A stretch of 64,000 nucleotides of DNA, taken from NCBI GenBank assembly GCA_035048485.1, contig CM068588.1, forward strand, positions 24,698,324-24,762,323. The letters are read 5' to 3'. Made by a program: the position numbers and the translations under genes. The DNA is from Pteria penguin (taxonomy: Eukaryota > Mollusca > Bivalvia > Pterioida > Pteriidae). Shown one piece after another: positions 1 to 13,080 of the stretch; the first letter of the stretch is position 1; the number at the start of each line of letters is the position of its first letter. Under the pieces are notes generated by a model. It saw only the letters and a list, made by a program, of their open reading frames with translations. It had not been told where the DNA came from and ran no database searches.

Positions 1-198
1 AAAGGGGTTGTAAAGGATATAAAGATATGCGAAGTTGTCATGTTTAAGGGCAGGTTGTAATATATTTTTGTTGGACAGGGACTTCCTATTTATACATAAC
101 GCGGAGTGTATTAGGACAGATCACTTCCTAGTGACAGAGACTGTCGTGTTGTATTTTTCTTTTAGCACAAATTTTGTTATTTGAAAGAGTTCACCATC

Positions 199-2974
199 AT
201 GGGAAGCAAGGACGATCTGTTCGATAGAGATCCCAATTCCATTAATAGTCATATACAGGTAAGAGAGAGAGAGAGATGTGCCGCTGTGGTATACTTAACT
301 TTCTTTTAAGGGGGAATATAGTATCTAAAATGACAAAAGAATTAATCTACAAAGATACACTGAATTTATCCATAAATTTCATGGATTTTCGGCCCTTTGG
401 TTTTTATTCAGTAAATTTCATGGATTTTCGGCCGTTTGGTTTTTATTAAGTAAATTTCATGGATTTTCGGCTCTTTGGTTTTTAGTAAGTAAATGTCATG
501 AATTTTCGGCCCTTTGGTTTTTATTAAGTAAAAAATCACCATATAAAATCCATGGCTGCTTGTAACTCAATACAGCACAAAGAAGAAAACATGTTTGATC
601 AAATTTAAAACCCCACTTGAAATATGCCAAAGGCCCCAGCATTTGTGGACAAGAAGTGGTTTTATCTATTCCTTTAATCTCTACTTCAAACTTCCCTTAA
701 GAGGAAAAAGAACATTCAACGAACATATTATTTCTTCAACCTTATTATCCCGTACCGTTTCTTCTATGAAAACAATTCTGTTAAATGGTAAAATACTTCC
801 ATGAATTATTTGATTTTCTCTCTAAGGCTTTCACAATAACGTAACTTATTGGCTATTCACGAAATAAATACACTGAAACAGCTGTCATCCAGATGTTGAA
901 CTTTCTTATCGATAACATTTTTGTGGTGCTTGAAGGAAAGGTTTTTCAACAAATTGTCGGCATTCCAATGGGCACTAACTGTGCTCCGCTTCTGGCTGAC
1001 ATATTCCTTTACTCATACGAAGCTGAATTCTTTCATTCAGTCTCAGGAAAAAAAACCAATTGGCTCTTGGCTTCAATTTTACTTACAGATATATAGATGA
1101 CTTGCTTTCAATTAATAATCCTTCATTCGCGGATTACCTTAGCATCATCTATCCAAGTGAATTGGAGGTCAAAGAAACCACAGAAAGTAGTAATTCTACT
1201 TCGTATTTAGATATTATGTTGTCTTTCGACATTAATGGTCAATTGAACACCTCACTCTATGACAAACGTGACGATTTCAATTTCGCTATCACAAACTTTC
1301 CTTTCATAAGTAGCAACATTCCATCATCGCCCGCATACGGCGTATTCATATCTCATTTAATACGTTGTTTCCGAGCATGTTCAAATTACAATGACTTTGT
1401 TCTGAGGGCTAGGCGACTTTCAGTTAAGCTGCTCAACCAGGGTTATATATGTGCTAGACTAGCAACGTCACTGAGGAAGTTCTACGGTCGTTACGAGACT
1501 CTTATTACTCCATATGACATCTCGTTATCCAGACTTTTAAATGATATTCTGGACTGAGACCGATTCCGATCATTTTACACAGATTTACTCCTTCTATGCT
1601 AGAATGTTACCTACTTTGACTTCTCCATATATAAATACATATGGAATGTACACGATTTGACTCTTTCCACTGGGTATATGTTACGGGCGTTGCTAGCAAG
1701 CAGGAGATGCTCACTATCCCCGGGCACCTGATCTCACTCCATCACAGGGGTTCACATATGCTCTTCAAGTAGACATATTTTGTTATTTTCCACTTGTTTT
1801 TCATTTCCACTGATTTTGTATGTCCTCTGGTTTCATGATGTTTAGACTTATGGTTTGGATTTATCCATCATCTTTACATTATCAGAGTTGAGAGCGAGAA
1901 CTTCGTGTTCCCCTAGGATCAGCTTCTAGCAATAATAATTACACAGCTGTCTTGAGCTTTTTAAAATTTATATACATGTATCAAAATGATAGTAACCCCC
2001 TTTTTATCACTAGGCTATACTTCATTAAGAGTAATCCACCGTAATTTTGGAAAATATTGCAGTAAAGGGGTCATCCCTGTCACATACAAAATTCTCAATG
2101 TTTTTATCATAGCATAAAGATTATACAAAAAAAAGGTCAAATGATATTAAACACAATGGTATGTGTATATATCAATGATAATTTCTAGAATGAAATATGA
2201 AATAAATTTAAATTAGCTTAATTCAATCACAATCACAATCACAAACTACTTGACATAGGCAGATCTAGGAATTTTTGAAAAGACTGGGGGAGGGGGTTGC
2301 ATTCTCCCATGACTAATGATTTGCACTATTCAGTCTGGAAAGGGGGAGAAGTTGCAGCCCTAAACGTGGTCGAAATTGACCTTCTTTGGTAAAATTTCCC
2401 GACCAAAAGGGGAGAGGGGTTGCAATCCACCAATGCTTGATGTATATACAGTATATTGGAATAACAACTCTCCCCTTTCTGTAACAGATCAGTCACTCCC
2501 AATTTCTGAATATTACGATGCTTTGACCTGGAGTGAGCATCTCCGGATACTATACAAAAAAAAAAGATGATGTGTTCGGAAATAACATGCATGAATTCAT
2601 AAGAGAGTGCCTGTATAGCGAATATTTTGTGTGTTTTTCAGGTGAATTTCTCGGACGTGTTTGGGGAAGTGGACGGTACCCATAGCGCAGAATGTATATG
2701 GACCACATCCAATACATGTTTTGTGTGCAGTAAAATCTGCTGCTACAACGTCTTCAGTGCTCTCTGTGGACTGTTTGTTGCGTTATTCTGGGGATTTCAG
2801 TTTGCATGTTTGACTTTCAATCACGTGTGGTGCATTACTCCGTTTACGCGCTGTTTCTCTATAAATTGTTCCAGTTTCCAGATCTGTTTTGGCACCACAG
2901 TGAACTGCTTTATGGCCCCGATCTGCGACAGTTGCTCTTTAATTTTTCACAACATTGTGGTCAAAAAGCAATGA
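199..2974 (+). CDS. Caveolin-like protein (caveolin A), two exons
   Basis: Exons are 199-258 (20 codons, phase 0, donor GTAAGA) and 2642-2974 (110 codons plus TGA), giving 130 residues. Caveolins insert a hairpin into the inner plasma-membrane leaflet and oligomerise to shape caveolae. The exon join gives RDPNSINSHIQ then VNFSDVFGEVDGTHS, which lines up with the caveolin RDPKHLND region and the FEDVIAEP signature. A scaffolding-like stretch (ECIWTTSNTCF), a hydrophobic hairpin (ALCGLFVALFWGFQFACLTF) and an IFHNIVVKKQ end follow. The signature is degenerate (FSDVFGEV) and exon 2 has 14 cysteines, far more than its neighbour. A strong acceptor at 164-165 precedes exon 1 and the frame is open from 166, so coding may extend further upstream. 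The 2.4-kb intron carries a minisatellite, a decayed RT element and a dispersed repeat. It is convergent with caveolin B. The family call is secure; its exact paralogue class is not. Confidence 0.85.
373..528 (+). repeat. 39-bp minisatellite, four copies
   Basis: Four direct copies of a 39-bp unit (starts at 373, 412, 451, 490) containing 'ttcatggattttcggc', a few substitutions apart, in the caveolin A intron. A fifth copy begins and breaks off at 529. Confidence 0.9.
863..1878 (+). mobile_element. Penelope-like retroelement copy A, 5'-truncated and frameshifted
   Basis: This is an RT fragment in the caveolin A intron. 893-1096 encodes the IPMGTNCAPLLADIF core motif. About 1073-1557 in another frame encodes the catalytic YIDD (near 1090-1101) and the C-terminal segment YLDI..YDKRDDFNF..KFYGRY. 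The frame breaks at an A-rich run near 1050, so the copy is dead. Homology to copy B begins at about 863, and the shared 3' untranslated region ends at 'catcatctttaca' near 1878. No GIY-YIG endonuclease is visible. The element class is inferred from the RT motifs and from the pseudo-LTR arrangement of copy B. The 595-804 stretch upstream shows nothing recognisable. Confidence 0.8.
2250..2430 (+). repeat. Dispersed G-rich repeat, copy 1
   Basis: It contains 'ggcagatctaggaattttt', 'gcactattcagtctggaaa' and 'cgaccaaaaggggagaggg'. A diverged copy lies on the opposite strand at 32945-33092 in a tetraspanin intron. No coding content is seen. The type of element is unknown. Confidence 0.65.
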
Positions 2975-3398
2975 TGTTGTTTAATGTGGTAACAACCAAA
3001 GAAAGATAACTCTTGTAATCGATCGTAGATAAATTATGTAAATGATCTCTGTGTTTACGTTCACGAGGCTTGTTTTACATGAAGAAATGCATCATATCTA
3101 AGTATGTGCGCTGATAATGTGAATCAGTGATGAAAATGTCTTTTTCTCTGTGTAAGTTATGACTACTAGTACTTATCTGATTTCAGCTTACTGCCTCATA
3201 GAATAGAATAAAATACAATGTGACGCAACAAATGAAATAACATGTCTTCTTTTAGAAATAACGCATATATTGATAACAAACAAATAAATAAAAAACCCAG
3301 TAAACATCAGCATTATGTATATAGCCATGTACTCTTTAGTTCTGTTAATTATAAGCAATACACACAACAAAGTCGATACATCGTTTCTATGGCAACCG
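2975..3398. other. Shared 3' flank of the two convergent caveolin genes
   Basis: 424 bp separate the two stop codons. An AATAAA hexamer on the + strand at 3207-3212 could serve caveolin A. I see no clear signal on the - strand for caveolin B. Short open frames here overlap on both strands and have no recognisable content. Confidence 0.6.
3207..3212 (+). promoter_or_regulatory. Possible polyadenylation signal of caveolin A
   Basis: AATAAA about 230 bp after the caveolin A stop codon. It is placed by the hexamer and position only; no downstream GU-rich element was verified. Confidence 0.35.
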
Positions 3399-6300
3399 TT
3401 AGTATTCCTTCTTGGAAGATATTTTTATATTACTTAACACTTTACCGCATGATTCAAATAAAGGGTCTATAATGGCGCGTAAACACGCACCCCAAATCAC
3501 CGCTATAGGTTTCAGTTTTATAGTGAACACTCTAAGATAGGGCTGAACACACCATATATAGTCGAACTGAAGACACGCAAAGTTCACTCCCCAACACACG
3601 GCACAAGGCAAGGCGAAAACGGCCGAGAGAATCCGATAACACCACACCTTTGATCCATTGAACACAAGGAAACTTAATTTCCATATTTGGTCAAAACTGT
3701 GAGTACCATCCGGCTCAGCAAAGACATCTTCAAATTCAACCTGTAATATATCGGTCATGAAATTTTACGTTGCAGAAAAAAGCCAACAACATAAATGTTT
3801 AAAGAGAAGATGCACGGAAGAAAAAGGGACAATGCTGAGAACATCCTTTTAATCTTCAATACTTACGAATTTTATTCGAATAGAATAATTTCACTGGCAA
3901 TAGATTTAATATGACGGTTCATTTCGATAAAATTAAGAGCTTCAAGCTAAAACAAATAAATAAATAGGCTACACACTGTATTCACAATTTTTGACCATTT
4001 GGCATTCATCTAGTGAATTCAGCGTTGTTTTCATCCGTTAAACGCCAAGTGCCCGGGATTGTGTGGTCTTTTTATTTATTTATTTGTTTATTTTATCTTT
4101 ATACATAGATTCCGTCTAGAAGACTTTACTTGTAAGCTCATACTAGAAGGCTTCACAGTGAAATGACAAAATTGCTGACTATTTAACATGTAATCAGCAC
4201 TAATAGTGTACAGGCAACAATGTGCCAGTGCTGTTATAACTTGAATTGATGGAATACCCTGTAGTCAGCAATTACCAACTGAAATGTATCATACAGGTAT
4301 TACTAATTGTGTAATGTGTAATGTTAAGGCAGTAGCGATCGATCAAGAGGATTTTCGAAGGCAATGAGGCATTATTACAAAGAGAGATTTTACGAACCCC
4401 CCCCCCCCCCCCCCTTAAAAAGAACTCCTCATTAACAAGTTGAGAAAACCTAGATTATGTAAAGAGGTTTCCGACATACGGGGTAACAGAATGAAATGAT
4501 GAGTGTCTATGAAAGAGTAACTCATTATTCAACTGACCGAGTGTTTATGTTAAACTGGACAATCCATTGACGCCATGGGGGGGTGGGGGTGGGGGGTGGG
4601 GGTGGGGGGGTTAATAACTAACTTTTAACTCTTCTGTTGAATAAATGCATTCTTCACACATCATTCAATGCACCTATGCCACAATAGCTAATGCAATGAA
4701 TATGTCTCTCATTTACTGTTAGTTCCCAAGTAGAAATAAAGTCCAAATAAATATTCAAAATTTATTTGTTTGAATGCCTGAATAATATCATAAATTAATG
4801 AAAATGTTTACTTTAAGAAGTTTCAAAATACAAAATGCAATATTTCTAATTATACAAAGTTGTCCTAATTAAAGATGATCCAAAAAGCTAACTGTCCAAA
4901 AATGCTCTCATTCATTCTATATAAGTTGCTTGTACAAAATCATTTACATGTACGAACTCCGCCTTCATTACAAAAGTACAGCCAATCAGAACATAGGATA
5001 CAAATTATGTGTGTTCAACATACTGAATTTAAATGACATCAATTCTAAATCAAGTAAATGACAATCATATGGAAACCAAAAGGAAAGAAAATCTTTCAAA
5101 TCAGATAACTCAGAACAATACCCCTCCTATACTTACTTTGGAAACCTGATAAATGACACATTGAAATATGTACCATATGTGAACAGAAATAACTGATTTC
5201 ATTTGGTAACATTCAAGGAATGTATTTCACCTGATATTATATCCCAGTAAAAGTGAAAGTATTCCAAATCACTAAGAAATAGAAAAGTTAAGTCTAACTA
5301 TTAACAATAGATATAAATAAAACCAAAATTACTGAATTTGATTTTTGTAAACCCATATTATTAAACATATATACAACATTAAACTACATGTTTTGGTCAA
5401 GTTCTACATTCCAATAACCTTTTTCATTGAATTGTTGGTTAAACTCTCAAGCATGGGTTATTTATCACATCCAAGGTTAGTCAATGAACGCAGCTTCCAG
5501 TGGCGGATTTAGAAGTAGAAGGGGGAAAGGGCGGGGGCGGAAGGAACCTTTGTTGCCCCCCCCCCCCCAAAAAAAAATAAAAAAAGAGGAAGAGATTAGC
5601 ACCTGTAATTGACTACACGACGGACTCGTATAAATTCCATAATCCCATATCCACTCCACTTCTAGTCATTTCGGCTAGTGAGATACATGTATTTGCAATT
5701 TGAAATATTAAAATCAATCCAAACTTCTCCCCACTTCTGACTGAAATGCATTCTTGGCAGTTCGAAACGGAATCCCATTTTTAAATCTCTACAGATGCTT
5801 CTGAATTGTCCACTATAAGTAATGTACATAAAAAAAAGGCAAGAGATGAGATCAAATTTTGCGATGCAGTTGGAACAAATTTATTAGAAAATCAGGTTTG
5901 ACAAAATCGACCAAAGGTACCACCAGAATAGCAAGGTACGGAAAAGATATGAATAACACCCCCCCCCCCCCCCCCCCCCCCCCCCAAATAATCCTCGATT
6001 ACACGACAGCTGTGGTACTTAAATAGAACGGTGAAATCAAGCGGTTTTAGGCCCTTAAATCGTAAAATTGCAGGAGCTTCCGGGTGGGGGAGCTTAGCCC
6101 ATGGATCCCACCAGGGCCCTATAATGGACCTACATGTACTGGAGCCCTAAACGGTCTCCAGATCCCTCGCCTAATTCACCCCTCCCTCTTTTAACTCCAA
6201 AATCTGGATTCTCCCTCTCCTTATTACGTGTACCTTTAATCTATTATGTTCTGACATTTGCCAAAGATATTAGCAAGGTAAATTGACGACTACTGATGTT

Positions 6301-6645
6301 TCTTTGAGGATTATTAGAACGTTATATATAGTTTACCTTGACTAAGTCGTTCATATGAGAAGGATCTCTGTCTTCTATGAGGATCTTCTCAGATATCGGT
6401 TCCGGATGCACATCAGGAACCGGTGTGATTCCGGAATGTACTTTTACTTCAGAGGATTCTGTTGGGATAACTGCGGGATTATCACTCTGGGTAGGTGGCG
6501 TGCTCCCACGTTCGCCCTGCTGTTGATACCCTGGATCACCAGGATGTTCACTAGTTAGTCCGGCTCTGTCACGAGGAGGAGCGACAGGTGGCGGGTCAAA
6601 CGTAAAGTCATTCACACCTTCATATTGCGACCGCCTGTCCGCCAT
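3399..6645 (-). CDS. Caveolin (caveolin B), two exons, minus strand
   Basis: Exon 1 runs 6645-6337 (103 codons, phase 0, donor GTAAAC) and exon 2 runs 3740-3399 (113 codons plus stop, acceptor TTACAG), giving 216 residues. The join reads DPSHMNDLVK then VEFEDVFAEPDGTHSF, very close to the vertebrate caveolin pattern DPKHLNDDVVK and FEDVIAEPEGTHSF. It continues with the scaffolding stretch (QIWKLSFLVFNGSKVWCYRI), the intramembrane hairpin (LSAVFALPCAVCWGVNFACL) and a C-terminal IIDPLFESCGKVLSNIKI that matches the CDPLFEAVGKIFSNVRI region. The N-terminal exon is longer than usual, rich in proline, serine and acidic residues (PPPVAPPRD, GSTPPTQSD), and likely disordered. The role is the canonical caveolin one: plasma-membrane scaffold and caveola formation. 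The start is the first ATG of the open exon. Confidence 0.93.
4577..4610 (+). repeat. G-rich tract with G-quadruplex pattern
   Basis: Five runs of 5-7 guanines are separated by single thymines, the shortest possible loops. The sequence fits the G-quadruplex consensus on the + strand, in the intron of caveolin B and so on the non-template strand relative to + only. Confidence 0.6.
5959..5985 (+). repeat. Poly-C tract, 27 bases
   Basis: An uninterrupted run of 27 cytosines. Its length is likely unreliable in an assembly. Confidence 0.8.
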
Positions 6646-7198
6646 AGTGAATTCAGAATTCTGAATTGTTTTAATGTCCAGAAGTAATTGCTGCTCACGT
6701 TAAGTAGATATTCTACCAGCACTTCCTTTGTTATTCTACTTCTTTGATGTATCAATGCATAGAAATACAGAAATAACTCTGGTCGCTGTTTTGTATGTAA
6801 ACGTCAGAAGGCATCAGGGGAAACCTGCACTTTACGTATTCCTTTACACGTGCATGCCTGCACCATGTAATTTGTTGTGACTTCATCATCATTTCTTCAA
6901 GGCAGAAGAAAGTGATAAACAGTGGCCGTACAGGGCAGGGTCACGAGGTTACAAATGACAACCAGCTTTCAGTCCACTCCTTGCCTTTAAAGTACATCAT
7001 GCTTGACATGTAGAAACAAGCCTCCAGGTACGCAGAATATTAACACCTTTATCTTTGGTCGACGTCACTTTATTCATTTTGCTTTTAGTAGGCTTAATCG
7101 TCACTTCTTACTTTTTTGGGGTTATTTTAAGACATGGAAGCAGGAGACTACAGAAAAGACGGGGAAAGGGGTTTTAATTCGTGGATTGATATCGGTTA

Positions 7199-7356
7199 TC
7201 AGTGGCGGATTTGGCGGGAGCGGAAAGGGCGCCCCCACCCTGGCAGTGACCCAAAATTTGACCGAAAACTATGTATTTTGGCCCATTTTCTGTCAAAATC
7301 GACAAAGTTCGCCCTCGACCCCCGGGGGGGGGGGGGGGGGCTGGATCAGCCACTGG
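7199..7356 (+). mobile_element. Short non-autonomous element with terminal inverted repeats
   Basis: It begins 'cagtggcggatttggc' and ends with an imperfect inverse, 'ctggatcagccactg', about 158 bp apart. The interior carries 'gggcgcccccacc' and a long G run. No coding capacity of its own. A related left end lies near 5492. The target duplication is unclear. Confidence 0.6.
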
Positions 7357-7997
7357 GTATCGTGTGCACTTGCAGTACATGCCTTCAATATCATTATACT
7401 TATGATCTATGAATGATTATGAACAGAAAAACCTTACACTCGTTTCACAAATGTAATCTAATATTGTGTAAGTTAGTATGAATTGTACAAGGCTTTGAAA
7501 TTCATTTGAAAAGGATCAAAAGACCGAAATTCGGGAGAAAAGTGTGTGTCCTTTTCATCTTTTCATATATCCATTTTCTTCTGGAAGATATATTTGGTTT
7601 TTGGGCGACGACCATGTAGCTCTGCATTTATGCATATTACTAACCTATACTTCTTCTGCTATTATAATGTTAAAATTGAATAAAGATTTACGAATGTAAG
7701 CAAGTGTACAAGTCGTATATTTTTTTGGTAATACATGTATTTTTTTTTCTAGTGTTTAGTTTAAAAACAGAAATACAGTATTATAAATTCGAACAATTTA
7801 CTATTTATACACCCCTCCCCAAATAAAAAAAAAAAAAAGAAACACATACACACAAAACAAACAAAGCAAACAAACAAACAAAAAAAAAAACAAAAAAAAA
7901 AAAAACAAAAAACGAGCAAACAAACAAATTGTTAATTTTCGAGAAGAAAATAGCTTGTAATTCCTACCATTATTTATATGTTTACGCACATGCACCA

Positions 7998-8414
<417 letters not shown>

Positions 8415-9453
8415 ATGCATTAGAAAATCGCTGAAAACTCTAGAATAATGCCTATGACCGTTTAGATAAAAGATTTATACGTTCACATCCCAGATATTAA
8501 CTCCGTTATATACCCTTTCACGTCAACTGCGGGATTAACATTTTGAGTGGCAAAATCATCATTGTTCAGGCAAAAATGATGTAAGACACAATCAATATTG
8601 CATTATGACGTCAAAAATTTTACAGGAAACATTATTTTCCACTCAATATGTCAGTCCTGCAGTTAAAGTTATACGGGCTATGCATTCGACTTCTAAAATT
8701 AAATTTTGGCCTTGATATTCAGAGGTCGACATGTTACCAAGAGTTAGGTCACGCTTCGCTATTGTTTTGTAGCTCTTTATTGACTATCTATAGCGTATAT
8801 CGTAGCACACGAACAGGATAATCACATAAACTCCCCCTTCATATAATATCGTCTATGTTATCGCCGACAGCATCTGTAAAGCGATACTCTTCAACTTACC
8901 ACCATCGAGATTGACGATATCGGATAATTATAGGACTGAAACACGACCAGAATAACAGGACCAGAAAAACCGAACGAGCCATTTAATTGCAGAACTCAGA
9001 AACCGAATAAGACATTGAAATACATAAAATTTAGTCAAAGCTAATGCATTACTATCTCTAAAATCTTAATGAAGATTTGAAATATTATAAGTAACAAGGT
9101 GAAATTTTGCAATGTATTTGTTATCCTGTTTTTTTCCTTCTTTCTAGAGTGTTCCCATTCAACCTTGTTTTCGTCAAATTAGCTAGAGTTATCTCCCTCA
9201 TTGGATTACAACTCTTGGGCTAGATCCATCACTGTCAATACAATACTTCTTGATTTGTCTTAATTCATAATTGCAAAAATTTTCAACTGATTGATTATGT
9301 TTACTGAGTAATTAAGACTGATTTAAGTCATGGATCTGCTCTGATAACTGGAAAATTTTTGAAAAATTTAACTAAGTTTACATGGTAGTAGAGGCATATG
9401 TACATATGTTTCGGATGGTAGTAATGGAAAAAGACCGGGAGGTATAATTCAAA

Positions 9454-9530
9454 ATGGCGGCTAATGCTAGTGGTGTGCCATTACAAAGAAAAACTCCCGG
9501 CCCATGCCGATACACCAGTGTGAATATAAG
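9454..9530 (+). other. Possible orphan first coding exon (weak)
   Basis: A good start context (AAAATGGCGGC) opens 25 codons beginning MAANASGVPLQRKTPG. A possible phase-2 donor (AAG|GTCATA) lies just before an in-frame stop. No partner exon is found nearby and the donor is poor. It may be chance. Confidence 0.15.
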
Positions 9531-10206
9531 GTCATAATCCATATCCATGAAGGCATATCTCAGGGTGGTATGGGATAATTCGTTCCCTTTCTATAGTAAT
9601 ACCTAGCAGTCTTGGCCCCATATATGTACATTGTATACATATAAATCCACTTAAGCCAACTGTGTTGTGTGACTGTGACTGTGTTGGCACTACAAATATT
9701 AAATCATTTATCAGTATGATACATGACAAGATATAGTTTTTCCTAATTTGACTTCATTTCATTTGCGACAACATCGGTCATTGAATAAAGCTCCGAAAAT
9801 TTGCAGATTTTGATTACTGACTGATAAATGCTACTTTGATAGAGCGCAAATACTTATTAGAAATAGAATCGTTTTTGTGATTAAAATCAGACATATATGC
9901 CTCTGTTAAAATGTAAAGGGACAAATATTGTAGATCTAAACTTTTTTTGGTTTGGTTTTTCTATGTAGGTTTAAAGGACCAACATGGACAATTCACAAGT
10001 TTTCATAGGCACACAAGAAGTCTATGTCGGTTGTGAAAGTGGTCATCCATGTGATGATAACATGGGCGGAACTTGTCAGATATTTTGCGTCAGTAACAAT
10101 TAACGCATACTTTTCTTTGTGCTTGAAAGCCATGCAAATTTAGCACCTACATGTACGCTCGAGTGTATACACACACATAATCCCCCCACACACCTACACA
10201 CACACA

Positions 10207-10246
<40 letters not shown>

Positions 10247-11193
10247 CAAATAAGACATACTGTGATGTTGGTTAACATTTGTTAGATTCTATGGTCATTT
10301 TATTAGTATGTATATGTATTGGTTTGGCTTAACTGTACTAAAAAAGATCTGGTTTAAAAGCAAAAATAATGAACTATACATGCATATGGGGAGGGGGCAC
10401 AAAAACTGCATATTTTCAAATATCAGCAAAAACACATTGTTGAAAGCTGTCGGAGATTTGAATAAAAGCTAACAACGATAGCTTGAAGCTGAACACATCT
10501 TTTGTGTGTGTGAATTTGAAGCACAGGGGTGCGTATGATGAATTTAAAATCAAGGGAGTGTAGGGTACTTCAGACTGTGAACAATGCCGTCCTTTGTTTA
10601 ATATTTGTTTCAAAAATATATTCTAAATATTCTCGATTTTTATAAGAAGTTGTACATCACAATGTAAATAAATATTTATTGTCAACACCCCCCCCCCCCC
10701 CCAAAAAAAAAGACCCCTAAAAACATTAATATAAAACGATATACATTGATATAGCATATTTAATTCAATTATGAAAACTACATGTAGTTCTCAGTTAAAT
10801 AAAAAAAATTGTTATAAATACTATACGAGTACATTTTATGTGTAAAAAAATTCATCGTACTCTTGCAAATTTCATCTTGAAAACGTTTGGGTTATTTCTC
10901 TTTTATAACAATTTAAAAATATATATACAGTATTTGCATTTTAGTTGTGTGTTTTTTTTAATCAGATGTCGGAAACTAATTATAACTTATCCTAAAAACA
11001 AATCGTAAATTTTGCTTTGCGCAAAATGCTCTTTATTTCAAACTTATTTGGAACATAACACGATAATTAAGTGGGCGGAACCAGTCTGAGAGACAAACAT
11101 TTTTCATTAAAAAATTCTATATTTCAAAATTATTTTGAACAAAATATGATAATAAAGTGGGCGGAACCAGAGACATAGACAACTTTCATTAAA

Positions 11194-11726
11194 GTGGCTT
11201 ATCACCCTGGTGGAGCACTGGTTACTACATACGCAATAATTCAAGGTAGTCATTTTAGTTTTCTGAATATTGATGAATTTACGTCTATAAAGGGTATTAA
11301 ACAAAATAATTCAGTGACACAAATGATAAAAAATCAAAGAAACAAGCAAATTATCCGTTGTGTAAAAATGTTTCGGGGAAAAAAAGTTACATGCATAGAG
11401 AGAACTATTTACGCTCTAGACTGTAGAAATACGTATGTGTATATAATAAAGGAATCATTTAAAGGTTCGATCATAATGGCCCGTAGTAACACAATCTTAC
11501 ATAGCGGTATATATCAGATCAAGTGAAGCATGACATTTTAAAAAAATCATTTAAATTACATATCTGTAGCTTTGTTTACGCTAACCAGGAAGAATAAATA
11601 TCTTGAGGTATACAGTCTCAACGGAATCGGTGTGAGACAATGGAGAATTGCAGGACTAACCAGAGGTTCTGACATACACGTAAAGGATCAGGACGAGGTG
11701 GATACACAAGTGACAGCTGAGGGTTA
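11194..11726 (+). other. Unassigned open frames, possibly a decayed coding fragment
   Basis: An open frame at 11194-11526 (110 codons) is followed, in another frame, by an open stretch at about 11541-11726 without ATG containing NKYLEVYSLNGIGVRQWRI. The second piece looks like a beta-propeller strand, but I cannot assign a family. No splice signals link them convincingly. It may be a pseudogene remnant or chance. Confidence 0.15.
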
Positions 11727-13016
11727 GGTATTGTACACATATTAGTCATTTGTTTTCTTTGTCTCGCTGCATATTTAACATGATATTATTATCTTTGCAC
11801 GCTTCTAACTTCTCCCCAAGAGTTGGTATTTTGTCTGTCTGTCTGTTATTTTTCATGACTTACCAGGATTATTTCATTTAATATTTTGGTGACAAATGTC
11901 AGTTAGAGGGAAAATTCTGACATTACTGTGCATTAACCTCACTTCTTTGTCACGGAAATCGAAAGTAATTTTGACTGCTGTGAAGAACATGCCATATCGT
12001 GCACAGATGAATTAAACTCACTTTGTCCTCACTGACAACAGTGAGAGATTTAATGCGTGGTGCATAACGGTGCTGTTGTCCTCCCAATTACCCATATCCC
12101 GAACACTTCTTGATACCAGCAATATAAACACACCATTAGCAAATAAAAAGTCACAGAGGACCAATAGCTTTCAACAATACCGGAATGTAAGAATTTCTTA
12201 CCACTTATGAAATGGAACCATTTTCTTTCTTTTTTTTACGCAAACATTGATTTCTTATAAATCTTAATTTTTAATCAGTATGGATGTAGTGAAAAGGGGG
12301 AGGGGAGAGATGGCCTCGTTTGTCAACCGACCTATATCATAAATTAATGTAGAATTTGTATTAAATTGTCATTTTTCTCTTTTCGTTTTCTTTTTGATCT
12401 ATCACTAATACTCAAATGCCTCCTATTTGCAGATTGAATGATCCTATGAAAAATTAAATGGCTTTGTCAGAGATATGTTTCGTTTTTGTTTTACATACGT
12501 TTAAATTTGTAATTCCCCGTGTAGTGACAGAAACAGTCTGAGACAATATACAAAAATTTTACCTTTGCAATGAGCCCATCCAGAACATTGATAGATTTTG
12601 TTTACTAGCCGTCGCCTATCGTGAGACGGAGACCAAGTTTTCGACGTTTAATTATCTACATTTCTATTTCAAGTAACAATTTTCAAGGTTTTCATTGAAC
12701 GTGTCGTGTTTTAATTAGGTAATAATTGTATTTGGATATTTTGATCGGCGGTTTATCAAAGGTTACGATTGTAATTTTTTATATAATTATTGAAATTATA
12801 AAGAACTCACAGATGTTGCAGCTTTGATTTCATTGATAAATAATATAGTCAGAGAAAGAGAAAATTCCATTCATGGTAATACATACATGTACATGGCAAC
12901 ATGCATGTACATTGTAGTAAAGCGGCTCTGGTAAGTTGGATACGGTGTGTAGTGGCTTTGCACGTTTGGTAATTCCCTTACATGTAGATTTGGTTGATTG
13001 GTGTTTTACGTCGCTT

Positions 13017-13080
13017 TCAACAATATTTCAGTTATATCGCGACATGGAAGCCGGAGGTTATATAACTGAAATATTGTTGA
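13017..13080. repeat. Perfect 20-bp inverted repeat (hairpin) beside a SINE-tail fragment
   Basis: Arms 13017-13036 and 13061-13080 are exact inverse complements around a 24-nt loop. Just upstream, 'ggttgattggtgttttacg' is the inverse of the ATCAATC-type SINE tail, so this is probably a remnant of such an element. Confidence 0.75.

Larger units (their letters stand above)
3741..6336 (-). other. Intron of caveolin B with homopolymer tracts
   Basis: Otherwise featureless AT-rich sequence containing a C18 run (4397-4414), a G-rich stretch of five G blocks (4577-4610), a transposon-end-like fragment near 5492-5575 (starting 'ccagtggcggattt' and ending in a C14 run), and a C27 run (5959-5985). 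No additional exon is evident. Confidence 0.7.

Noticed and set aside
2806..3009. Second frame overlapping caveolin A exon 2
   Set aside because: It is a shadow of the caveolin frame, which carries the family motifs and correct splice phase.
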